This document shows, one piece after another, positions 1 to 4,925 of a stretch of DNA of 7,045 bases. Numbering within the stretch: position 1 is the first letter of the stretch; every line of letters starts with the position of its first letter. Source of the DNA: Rubrobacteraceae bacterium (lineage in GTDB: Bacteria > Actinomycetota > Rubrobacteria > Rubrobacterales > Rubrobacteraceae); contig JACCSM010000012.1 of the NCBI GenBank assembly GCA_013698525.1, positions 1 to 7,045 of the forward strand, read 5' to 3'. A program made the translations under genes and the position numbers. The notes beneath the pieces were generated by a model, which was not told the DNA's origin, made no database searches, and saw only the letters and a list, made by a program, of their open reading frames with translations.

Positions 1-869
1 CGAGGGTCGAACTCCGAAGGGTCTTCGGCGAAGGCCTTGCGGATCGCGCCCGTCGCCGCCAGACGCAGGTCGGTGTCGACGTTGATCTTCCTCACGCCGT
101 GCTTGATGCCCTCTTGTATCTCCCGCACAGGCACGCCCCACGTTGGCTGTATGTCGCCGCCATACTCGTTGATAATGTCGACGAGCTCCTTGGGCACGCT
201 GGAGGAGCCGTGCATGACGAGATGCGTGGTCGGAAGCCGCTCGTTGATCTCCTCGATGATGTGCATGGCGAGGACCTCACGGTCAGGCTCCTTGGTGAAC
301 TTGTAAGCCCCGTGGCTCGTCCCAATAGCGACCGCGAGCGCATCAACCCCCGTCCGCTCGACGAACTCCACGGCCTGGTCTGGGTCCGTCAGGTTCACCT
401 CACCCGAGCCGACGTCGTCCTCTATGCCGCCGAGCGTCCCAAGCTCGCCCTCCACGGTGACGCCGGACGCGTGCGCCATCTCGACGACCTCGCGCGTGAC
501 ACCCACGTTGTACTCAAAGTCCGCAGGGGTCTTGCCGTCGTCCATCAGCGAGCCGTCCATCATGACGCTGGTAAAGCCCAGATCAATGGCGCTCTTGCAT
601 GTCTCGGGGGAGTTGCCGTGGTCCTGGTGCAGGGCGACCGAGATCTCGGGGTAAACCTCCGCCGCGGCCTCCATGAGATGGTACAGAAAGCGGTCGTTGG
701 CATACTTGCGCGCACCTCGCGAGGCCTGGATGATGACGGGAGACCCGGTCTCGCGCGCGGCCTCCATAATCGCCTGTACCTGCTCCAGGTTGTTGACGTT
801 GAAAGCCCCGACGCCGTAGCCGCCGTTCGCCGCCTCGTCCAGAAGCTGGCGCATCGTAACCAGTGCCAT
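1..869 (-). CDS. fba: Class II fructose-1,6-bisphosphate aldolase (3' end cut off by window edge)
   Basis: Zinc-dependent aldolase that reversibly cleaves fructose-1,6-bisphosphate to dihydroxyacetone phosphate and glyceraldehyde-3-phosphate, in glycolysis, gluconeogenesis or the Calvin cycle; cytosolic. The visible 289 residues start [10 protein letters not shown] and carry the family landmarks: AFNVNN (22-27), LHQDHG (80-85) with the catalytic Asp83 and zinc ligand His84, FTSVMMDGS (99-107), EGELG (140-144), TSHGAYKF (184-191) with zinc ligand His186, VMHGSSS (218-224) with zinc ligand His220, and NVDTD (263-267) for phosphate binding. The wording throughout resembles the roughly 345-residue Calvin-cycle subtype, so about 55 residues are probably missing to the left. 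The stretch after EGELG is shorter than in many members of that subtype. ATG is at 867-869, with AGGAGAG 8 bases upstream (878-884). The gene is transcribed away from the sortase gene and appears to have its own promoter. Identity is firm; the precise subtype is inferred from memory of the family. Confidence 0.96.
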   Translation of the reverse strand, partial: MALVTMRQLLDEAANGGYGVGAFNVNNLEQVQAIMEAARETGSPVIIQASRGARKYANDRFLYHLMEAAAEVYPEISVALHQDHGNSPETCKSAIDLGFTSVMMDGSLMDDGKTPADFEYNVGVTREVVEMAHASGVTVEGELGTLGGIEDDVGSGEVNLTDPDQAVEFVERTGVDALAVAIGTSHGAYKFTKEPDREVLAMHIIEEINERLPTTHLVMHGSSSVPKELVDIINEYGGDIQPTWGVPVREIQEGIKHGVRKINVDTDLRLAATGAIRKAFAEDPSEFDP

Positions 870-900
870 GTGAGTCACTCTCCTATCTCGAAGTACCAGG

Positions 901-919
901 GCCTGCCACCTTGACAGGC
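901..919 (-). repeat. Inverted repeat at the predicted 5' end of the fba transcript
   Basis: GCCTGCCA and TGACAGGC flank a 3-base centre. The arms pair at 7 of 8 positions in DNA; in the minus-strand RNA the eighth pair is a U-G wobble, giving an 8-bp stem with an AGG loop. It sits right at the predicted transcript start. It could be a repressor operator or a 5'-terminal stem-loop that protects the mRNA; the sequence does not decide between them. Confidence 0.4.
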
Positions 920-925
920 GCGGCA

Positions 926-954
926 AGTATAGACGCTTTTGCGCGCCGCACCAA
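926..954 (-). promoter_or_regulatory. Candidate sigma-70-type promoter of fba
   Basis: Read on the minus strand, TTGGTG (949-954) lies exactly 17 bases upstream of TATACT (926-931). The -10 matches the consensus at 5 of 6 positions; the -35 matches at only 3. The predicted transcript start is near 919, giving a leader of about 50 bases with a good Shine-Dalgarno sequence at 878-884. Position and spacing fit, but the promoter is inferred from sequence only. Confidence 0.45.
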
Positions 955-960
955 AGAACA

Positions 961-979
961 GCGCCCCTCGCAGGGGCGC
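961..979 (-). terminator. GC-rich hairpin, probable terminator of the sortase gene
   Basis: GCGCCCCT, CGC, AGGGGCGC form a perfect 8-bp stem with a 3-base loop, about 85 bases past the sortase stop and just upstream of the fba promoter. On the minus strand it is followed by TGTTCTTT, a modest T-rich stretch, so it fits the end of the sortase transcript. The T tract is weak, so its efficiency is uncertain. Confidence 0.55.
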
Positions 980-1029
980 CCTACTTCGCAGAGGTATCGA
1001 CATTTTGCGAATCGCGCATCCGACTACGA

Positions 1030-1064
1030 GCGAGAGGTTACGAGCGAAAACAAGCTGAATTGTT
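1030..1064. repeat. Dispersed 35-bp imperfect repeat, copy 1 (3' end of sortase gene)
   Basis: This segment matches 4885-4919 in the same orientation at 29 of 35 positions by eye, without gaps. The shared core is ACAAGCTGAA. It overlaps the sortase stop codon, and the other copy lies 6 bases beyond the stop of the alpha/beta hydrolase gene. Read on the minus strand, AACAA and TTGTT flank TTCAGC, a weak 5-bp stem followed by T residues. A 9-base direct repeat, TACGAGCGA, occurs at 1025-1033 and 1039-1047, partly within it. Confidence 0.6.
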
Positions 1065-1917
1065 ACTTCGCGACGTCCACAGAGACCCTGTCAGCCTGAA
1101 CGATATAGCGTACGTACCAGTTCGGGCCCATCGTCCAGTAGTCGCCGAAGTTCTCTATGCAAGTCTGCAAAGAGACCATGTCCCTGCCGGCCTGCGGGGC
1201 CGTGACCCAGGTCTCGTTCGCCGTTATCTCCTTGAAGCCGGTGACCCGATAGGTGTAGGTGGTCCCGTTGACGTCGCCGAGGTAGATCACATCCCCCTTG
1301 GCCAGAAGCGGCAGATCGTAGAACTGATGGTTGCTCGCCGTGCCGGGCCACCCCAGCCTGTGCGCCGCTATGTAGGTGTTCGCGTTGTCCTGCCACGGGA
1401 AGCCCGTCTCGGGCAACTTGATGGCCCCGTAGTCCATCGCCGAGAAGTCGCCCGTGTTCGTCACGTAGTTATCGTATAGCCCGAGCGCCGGGATAGACAT
1501 CCACAGGTCGTCCGTTGGCGGCGTCGGTATTGCAGGCGGCTTCGGGTCAGACTCTTTCGCCCTTTGGTCCGCCTGATCCCTGGCGGCCACTTTCTCATCA
1601 GCTTTCTGCCCGGCCTCTGTGTCGACCTCGTTCTTCTCGGCAGCGGTCTTCTTGCCCTCTTCTTCTGAGGCAAGGAACTCCGCCTTGTCCTCCTTCTGCC
1701 CGCTCGTAGCCTCAGGGGTATCGGGCACGCGCACAGACGCTACCCTCGCCACACCGACCTTGTCTACGCTCCCGGAGGCGGTCGTTTGCAAGTCAGGGGA
1801 AGTCATGTCCCTGATCAACATCACGCCGGAGGCCACAAGGGAAAGCGACAAGAGCAGGAAGAACCCGGCCCACCGGCGTCGCCTCCTGAACTTGCGTCGG
1901 TCAGACCTTTTGCCCAT
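1063..1917 (-). CDS. Membrane-anchored sortase, class E-like, with long charged linker
   Basis: Cysteine transpeptidase of the kind that cuts a sorting signal on secreted proteins and joins them to the cell wall or to pilin subunits, outside the membrane. Of 284 residues, 1-16 are very basic and 17-35 form one hydrophobic signal-anchor. A low-complexity stretch at about 66-135, rich in Lys, Glu, Asp and Ala and ending in a Pro-rich segment, spaces the catalytic domain (about 137-284) from the membrane. The triad is visible: His186 in IAAHRLGW, Cys253 in SLQTCIEN and Arg270 in WYVRYIV. The YDLPLLAKGDVIYL segment (200-213) after the His is typical of sortases. The Cys motif lacks the Pro that often follows in class E (TCxP), so the class is tentative. 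ATG is at 1915-1917, with GGAGAGGG just upstream (1921-1928). No sorting-signal substrate is encoded in the window. The protein carries an internal LPETG at 168-172, discussed in the findings. Confidence 0.88.
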   Translation of the reverse strand: MGKRSDRRKFRRRRRWAGFFLLLSLSLVASGVMLIRDMTSPDLQTTASGSVDKVGVARVASVRVPDTPEATSGQKEDKAEFLASEEEGKKTAAEKNEVDTEAGQKADEKVAARDQADQRAKESDPKPPAIPTPPTDDLWMSIPALGLYDNYVTNTGDFSAMDYGAIKLPETGFPWQDNANTYIAAHRLGWPGTASNHQFYDLPLLAKGDVIYLGDVNGTTYTYRVTGFKEITANETWVTAPQAGRDMVSLQTCIENFGDYWTMGPNWYVRYIVQADRVSVDVAK

Positions 1918-2000
1918 GTACCCTCTCCGTTCTTCTCACCTGCGCAAAAGCTGCTCTTGACCCGCGTCGCTGCCGCTTCGCCGAATGAAACATGCGCGAG

Positions 2001-2009
2001 ATTTTAGCA
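2001..2009 (-). promoter_or_regulatory. Candidate extended -10 promoter of the sortase gene
   Basis: On the minus strand TGC is followed by TAAAAT (2001-2006), an extended -10 element in an AT-rich patch about 85 bases upstream of the sortase ATG. No good -35 hexamer lies 16-18 bases upstream, which extended -10 promoters can tolerate. Inferred from sequence alone. Confidence 0.35.
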
Positions 2010-2076
2010 TCACTTTTCGCAAAACGATAGAGTAGTTGGTGAACATTCCTTAATAGTTGGCAACGCTCCTTCGTCG

Positions 2077-2105
2077 GTGGCAGGGAGCCTGGCTGGCCTT
2101 ATACT
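2077..2105 (+). promoter_or_regulatory. Candidate promoter of the exporter operon
   Basis: GTGGCA (2077-2082; 4 of 6 to consensus), a 17-base spacer and TATACT (2100-2105; 5 of 6) form the best sigma-70-like arrangement upstream of the ABC genes. It would give a leader of roughly 175 bases, long enough for leader-based control. A closer TAGAAT at 2153-2158 is an alternative -10 without a good -35. Confidence 0.4.
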
Positions 2106-2204
2106 CAGAGGAACGCCGCTCCCCTGGCGCTGGTCCGATAGCCGAGATACGGTAGAATATGTGCTGTTCCCGAGATCTCCCCCGGCCCTAGCGTTGTCCG
2201 AAAC

Positions 2205-2214
2205 ACCGGCCGGT
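2205..2214. repeat. Perfect palindrome in the exporter operon leader
   Basis: ACCGGCCGGT is a perfect 10-bp palindrome, with outer arms CCGAA (2198-2202) and TTCGG (2214-2218) nearly symmetric around it. It lies about 75 bases upstream of the ATPase start. Dyads of this kind can be operators for dimeric repressors of exporters, but in GC-rich DNA such a short palindrome may be chance. Confidence 0.3.
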
Positions 2215-2273
2215 TCGGGCGTCCGGCGGCGGTTACCGGGGGATGGGAACCGGTCATCGTTTCCAAGATTATA

Positions 2274-2279
2274 GAGAGG
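2274..2279 (+). promoter_or_regulatory. Ribosome binding site supporting the TTG start of the ATPase gene
   Basis: GAGAGG lies 7 bases before TTG at 2287-2289. No ATG or GTG with a comparable site lies nearby in frame, and the protein's first conserved ABC residues begin soon after, so TTG is the best start. Confidence 0.65.
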
Positions 2280-2286
2280 TTGGCGG

Positions 2287-3252
2287 TTGAACACGGAGAC
2301 TGAGAGAACCACGGGGACCCTGTCCGGGGAGCACACCCTTGTGGCGCGGGGCCTCAAGAAGAGCTACGCGGGCTTCGAGGCGGTCAGGGGCGTCGACTTC
2401 AGAGTATCCGGTGGAGAGTGTTTCGGTTTCTTGGGGCCGAATGGGGCTGGGAAGACGACGACGATGAAGATGATCTACGGGGCCGTAATACCGACGGGCG
2501 GCGAGCTCACCGTAGCGGGCCTGGACGTCTACCATCACGAGCGGGAGATCAAACGCCGCATCGGGGTCGTCCCGCAGGAGAACAACCTCGACGACGAGCT
2601 GAAGGTGGAAGAGAACCTGCTCATCTACGGCAGGTACTACGACCTTCCGCGCAAGCTTGTGCTCAGGAGGGCGGAGGAGCTCCTCGACTTCATGCAGCTC
2701 TCCGAGAAGGCCGAGGCGACGGTCGAGCAGCTCTCTGGCGGGATGAAGCGGCGCTTGCTCATCGCCAGGGCCCTGCTCAACGACCCCGAGATCGTCGTCC
2801 TCGACGAGCCGACCACGGGGCTCGACCCGCAGGCGCGCCTGCTCGTCTGGGACCGGTTGCGCGAGCTCACGGCCGAGGGCAAGACCCTCATCCTCACCAC
2901 CCACTACATGGAGGAGGCCGCGAGGTTGTGTGACAGGCTCGTGATCATGGAGGGGGGTTTGATCATCGCAGAAGGGACTCCCGGGGCGCTGGTCGAAGAG
3001 CACGTCAGCCCGCAGGTCCTCGAGTTCAGGACCGACCACAGGTCCCTCGAAGAGCTCGTTCCTATTATCGAGGCGGCCTCCGACGCTGTCGAGCGGACAG
3101 GCGATGAGTCGATCCTCGCCTACACCGAAGACGCGGACGCGCTCCTCGAGAGAGTGCGGGGCTCGGGGGCGAAGATCGAGAACACCGTTTACCGTCAGGC
3201 CGGGCTCGAGGACGTCTTCCTGCGGCTCACAGGCAGGAGGTTGGTAGAGTAG
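2287..3252 (+). CDS. ABC-2 type exporter, ATP-binding subunit (NodI/DrrA-like)
   Basis: ATP-hydrolysing subunit of an ABC exporter, acting on the cytoplasmic face of the membrane with the permease encoded next. The 321 residues show the full set of nucleotide-binding motifs: Walker A GPNGAGKT (50-57), Q-loop Gln97 in GVVPQENN, signature LSGGMKRRL (149-157), Walker B IVVLDEP (169-175) with catalytic Glu174, D-loop GLD (178-180), and H-loop His206 in TTHYMEEA. The NNLDDELKVEENLL stretch after the Q-loop, the SGGMKRRL signature and LTTHYMEEAARLCDRL recall NodI and daunorubicin-type DrrA proteins. The C-terminal segment (about 245-321) is the extension usual in this subfamily, with the typical GLEDVFLRLTGR near the end. 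Length fits the family. TTG start, supported by GAGAGG. The TAG stop overlaps the GTG of the permease by one base, implying translational coupling. The substrate cannot be read from the sequence. Confidence 0.95.
   Translation: MNTETERTTGTLSGEHTLVARGLKKSYAGFEAVRGVDFRVSGGECFGFLGPNGAGKTTTMKMIYGAVIPTGGELTVAGLDVYHHEREIKRRIGVVPQENNLDDELKVEENLLIYGRYYDLPRKLVLRRAEELLDFMQLSEKAEATVEQLSGGMKRRLLIARALLNDPEIVVLDEPTTGLDPQARLLVWDRLRELTAEGKTLILTTHYMEEAARLCDRLVIMEGGLIIAEGTPGALVEEHVSPQVLEFRTDHRSLEELVPIIEAASDAVERTGDESILAYTEDADALLERVRGSGAKIENTVYRQAGLEDVFLRLTGRRLVE
3235..3240 (+). promoter_or_regulatory. Ribosome binding site of the permease gene inside the ATPase gene
   Basis: AGGAGG lies 11 bases before the GTG at 3252-3254, within the last codons of the ATPase gene. 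It supports GTG as the permease start and tight coupling of the two subunits. Confidence 0.65.
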
Positions 3253-4049
3253 TGGGCACGATAAGGATACCCTCGGCGCGCGGATCGTTCAGGGTGTGGC
3301 AGCGCAACATCACCATATTCCGGAAGTACTGGAAGAGCATCCTGTTCCCCAACTTCGTCGAACCGCTGTTGTATCTTGTAGCCCTCGGGCTCGGGCTCGG
3401 GGCGTTCATCCAGCAGGGAGGCATCAACGGCCAGCCCTACGTCCAGTTCGTGGCGCCGGGGCTTCTTGCGAGCAACGCCATGTTCGCCGCCTCCTTCGAG
3501 AGCACGTTCAACACCTTCGTCAAGCTCAAGATAGACAAGATCTACGACGCCATAATAACCACGCCCGTCAACGCGGAGGACGTGGTTGGCGGTGAGTATC
3601 TGTGGGCGGGGACGCGAGCGGCGCTCTACGGCACGGCGTTCCTCGCGACTATAGTGGTGCTCGGGATCGTGTTCGGGCAGCCGCTCGTCACGTCGTGGTG
3701 GGCCCTGCTCCTGCCCCTGATGTTGCTGGTAATCGGCGTTATGTTCAGCGTGATGGGCACGCTGTTTACCAGCCTTATAGAACGCATAGACCTCTACGCC
3801 TACTACTTTACCCTGGTCGTGACGCCGCTATTTCTGTTGTCTGGGGTCTTCTTCCCCGTAGACGACTTTCCCGCGCCGGTCCCGCAGGTCGCCTGGTTCA
3901 CGCCGCTCTACCACGCGGTCAACGTGTGCAGGGAGCTCGCCACGGGCCCGTCGCCGGCAGTACTCGCCGACATAGCCTGGATTCTCGTGTTTACCAGCGT
4001 GCTGGCCTTGATCCCGGTCCAGATCATGCGCAGGCGGCTCATCGGCTGA
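3252..4049 (+). CDS. ABC-2 type exporter, permease subunit (NodJ-like)
   Basis: Membrane half of the exporter whose ATPase is encoded immediately upstream. The 265 residues begin with a short amphipathic N-terminus (about 12-28) and then show about six hydrophobic segments, near 31-54, 62-84, 117-141, 147-175, 182-204 and 240-258, the usual ABC-2 membrane topology. The LSGVFFPVDDFP stretch (196-207) and WFTPLYHAV (215-223) match the conserved C-terminal ABC-2 motif (LSGxFFPxxxLP, then PLxH). PNFVEPLLYL near the first helix and the TTPV plus GEYLW pair around 103-118 recall NodJ and similar lipo-oligosaccharide or drug exporters. Length (about 260) is right for a half-size permease, which would work as a dimer with two ATPase subunits. 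GTG start shares its G with the preceding TAG. The protein ends with a basic RRRLIG tail. Substrate unknown. Confidence 0.94.
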   Translation: MGTIRIPSARGSFRVWQRNITIFRKYWKSILFPNFVEPLLYLVALGLGLGAFIQQGGINGQPYVQFVAPGLLASNAMFAASFESTFNTFVKLKIDKIYDAIITTPVNAEDVVGGEYLWAGTRAALYGTAFLATIVVLGIVFGQPLVTSWWALLLPLMLLVIGVMFSVMGTLFTSLIERIDLYAYYFTLVVTPLFLLSGVFFPVDDFPAPVPQVAWFTPLYHAVNVCRELATGPSPAVLADIAWILVFTSVLALIPVQIMRRRLIG

Positions 4050-4076
4050 GGTTCGGGACTCTGGTAGGATGTCCCG

Positions 4077-4700
4077 ATGGAGGCCGAGCAGTTCACCGTA
4101 CGCCTCGCCCGGCCTGATGATGACCAGGCTATCGCCGCCCTCGTCGTAGAAGGATTCATGGACCAGTTCAGGCACGTCTTCGGCGCTAAGATGGACCGCG
4201 CAATCAAGATCATGGAGCGGTGGGTCTGCCTGGAACACGCCTCGGGCGGGGTGAGATCCCTGGTGGTCGAAGGGTACGCGGATGCGGAGATCGCCGGCAG
4301 CGTCGGTATCAGGACCGAAGTCTCAAGGGAAGACATCCTCGCCCGCGGTCTGTGGAGATCTCTCACCCGCAACCTCGGTATTCTGCGGGCGGTCTGGGCG
4401 ACGATGCTGCTCTCCTACCCAACATACTCCTCTGTCGCCTCAGAGGCCTACGTCGAGCGGCTCGTGATCTCCCCCTCCTTCCGGCGCCAGGGAATGGCGC
4501 GGCGCCTGCTTGCGGCGGCAGAAGACCTCGCCAGGGACGCGGGCAAAAAGACCGTGGGCCTGCACGTAACGGGCAACAACCTGGGCGCCCTGCGGCTCTA
4601 CGAGGCGGAGGGTTACGTAGAGGTCTCGCGGCAAAGTTCCATTATCGCGGCCTGGTTTCTGGACATCCGCGAGTGGCTGTATCTGAAGAAGGAGCTCTAG
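4077..4700 (+). CDS. GNAT-family N-acetyltransferase
   Basis: Predicted acetyl-CoA-dependent N-acetyltransferase of 207 residues, acting in the cytoplasm on an unknown amine substrate. The N-terminal VRLARPDDDQAIAALV (8-23) is the usual GNAT beginning. Motif A is clear at 125-146: YVERLVISPSFRRQGMARRL, with the acetyl-CoA pyrophosphate loop RRQGMA (136-141). Motif B follows as GLHVTGNNLGALRLYEAEGY (161-180), where the Asn-rich turn and Tyr175 are typical. Between them sits an unusual insert (about 84-122) with a hydrophobic run, ILRAVWATMLLSY, that may bind a lipophilic substrate or lie on the membrane; that is inference. The ATG is 27 bases after the permease stop, with AGGA at 4066-4069, so it is probably the third gene of the exporter operon. 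A terminator hairpin starts just after its TAG. The context suggests modification of the exporter's substrate or a protective acetylation, but neither is proven. Confidence 0.9.
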   Translation: MEAEQFTVRLARPDDDQAIAALVVEGFMDQFRHVFGAKMDRAIKIMERWVCLEHASGGVRSLVVEGYADAEIAGSVGIRTEVSREDILARGLWRSLTRNLGILRAVWATMLLSYPTYSSVASEAYVERLVISPSFRRQGMARRLLAAAEDLARDAGKKTVGLHVTGNNLGALRLYEAEGYVEVSRQSSIIAAWFLDIREWLYLKKEL

Positions 4701-4701
4701 A

Positions 4702-4730
4702 GCGAGCCGCTTTCAGCGGCTCGCGCATTT
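4702..4730 (+). terminator. Intrinsic terminator of the exporter-GNAT operon, possibly bidirectional
   Basis: GCGAGCCGCT, TTC, AGCGGCTCGC form a perfect 10-bp stem with a 3-base loop (4702-4724), one base beyond the GNAT stop. It is followed by GCATTT on the plus strand. On the minus strand it is followed by TCTAGAGCTCCTTCTTC, so it could also stop leftward transcripts from the convergent hydrolase gene. Confidence 0.75.
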
Positions 4731-4884
4731 CAGCCGGTCAGCACGCTCCGGCCTTCGGCTTGTCGGCTAGTCAGCATAGTGGTCTGTGGCCGACTTTCGG
4801 CCTCAGGTAGCGTGTGCGTAGCAGGTTCGACCGCCCTACCAACAGCTTTACGGCAATCGGCACAGCTGTCGACCTACCGTGATC
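4731..4884. other. Non-coding convergent spacer with short hairpins
   Basis: No gene is seen between the GNAT terminator and the end of the hydrolase gene. The DNA is rich in short dyads: GGCCGA, CTT, TCGGCC (4788-4802) is a perfect 6-bp stem, GCC, TTC, GGC lies at 4751-4759, and ACAGCTGT is palindromic at about 4862-4869. The heptamer GTCAGCA occurs twice (4737-4743 and 4770-4776). None of the hairpins has a good T tract. It resembles terminator or repeat debris rather than an RNA gene. Confidence 0.4.
4788..4802. repeat. Small perfect hairpin in the convergent spacer
   Basis: GGCCGA and TCGGCC are perfect arms around CTT. It lies 124 bases beyond the hydrolase stop on that gene's transcript. 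No T run follows on either strand, so a terminator role is only possible, not shown. Confidence 0.4.
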
Positions 4885-4919
4885 GCGTGAGGCTACGAAC
4901 GACAACAAGCTGAAGTGCT
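4885..4919. repeat. Dispersed 35-bp imperfect repeat, copy 2 (3' end of hydrolase gene)
   Basis: Matches 1030-1064 in the same orientation at 29 of 35 positions by eye. It starts 6 bases beyond the hydrolase stop (4926-4928). The weak stem seen in copy 1 is partly kept in the minus-strand RNA (A-U, G-U, C-G, A-U around UUCAGC). Two copies after two unrelated minus-strand genes suggest a repeated 3'-end element rather than chance. Confidence 0.6.
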
Positions 4920-4925
4920 GAAATG

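Larger units (their letters stand above)
1918..2286. other. 369-bp divergent intergenic region between sortase and exporter operon
   Basis: No credible gene is seen here. A 115-codon minus-strand frame crosses most of it, but it has no recognisable domain and runs into the exporter ATPase coding region. The region holds a candidate sortase promoter (2001-2009), a candidate exporter promoter (2077-2105) with a second -10-like TAGAAT at 2153-2158, and a GC-rich leader. That leader contains the perfect 10-bp palindrome ACCGGCCGGT at 2205-2214, flanked by CCGAA and TTCGG, and CGGTT and AACCG arms around 2229-2251. These could be regulator sites or leader hairpins. Confidence 0.5.

Noticed and set aside
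99..914. 271-codon plus-strand open frame opposite fba
   Set aside because: It is the antisense shadow of a clearly conserved aldolase gene, is rich in Arg, Val and Leu from the GC-rich opposite strand, and has no recognisable domain.
911..933. Plus-strand TTGACA followed by TATAGA
   Set aside because: The spacer is only 11 bases, too short for a sigma-70 promoter, and no plus-strand gene follows. TTGACA is part of the fba leader dyad.
1025..1047. Two TACGAGCGA units 14 bases apart, as a CRISPR-like or iteron array
   Set aside because: Only two copies of 9 bases, with no further units and no nearby cas or replication gene; recorded as a minor part of the dispersed repeat region.
2010..2357. 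115-codon minus-strand frame across the divergent intergenic region
   Set aside because: No good ribosome binding site or domain; it overlaps the start of the exporter ATPase gene, and its composition looks like random GC-rich DNA.
2269..3039. 256-codon minus-strand frame
   Set aside because: Shadow of the exporter ATPase gene, whose Walker, signature and H-loop motifs are intact on the plus strand.
4766..4842. tRNA-like fragments (GGTTCGA, a hairpin with CTT loop, CCCTACCA)
   Set aside because: No 7-bp acceptor stem can be paired, the putative anticodon loop lacks T at position 33, and no regular D-arm or T-arm can be drawn.
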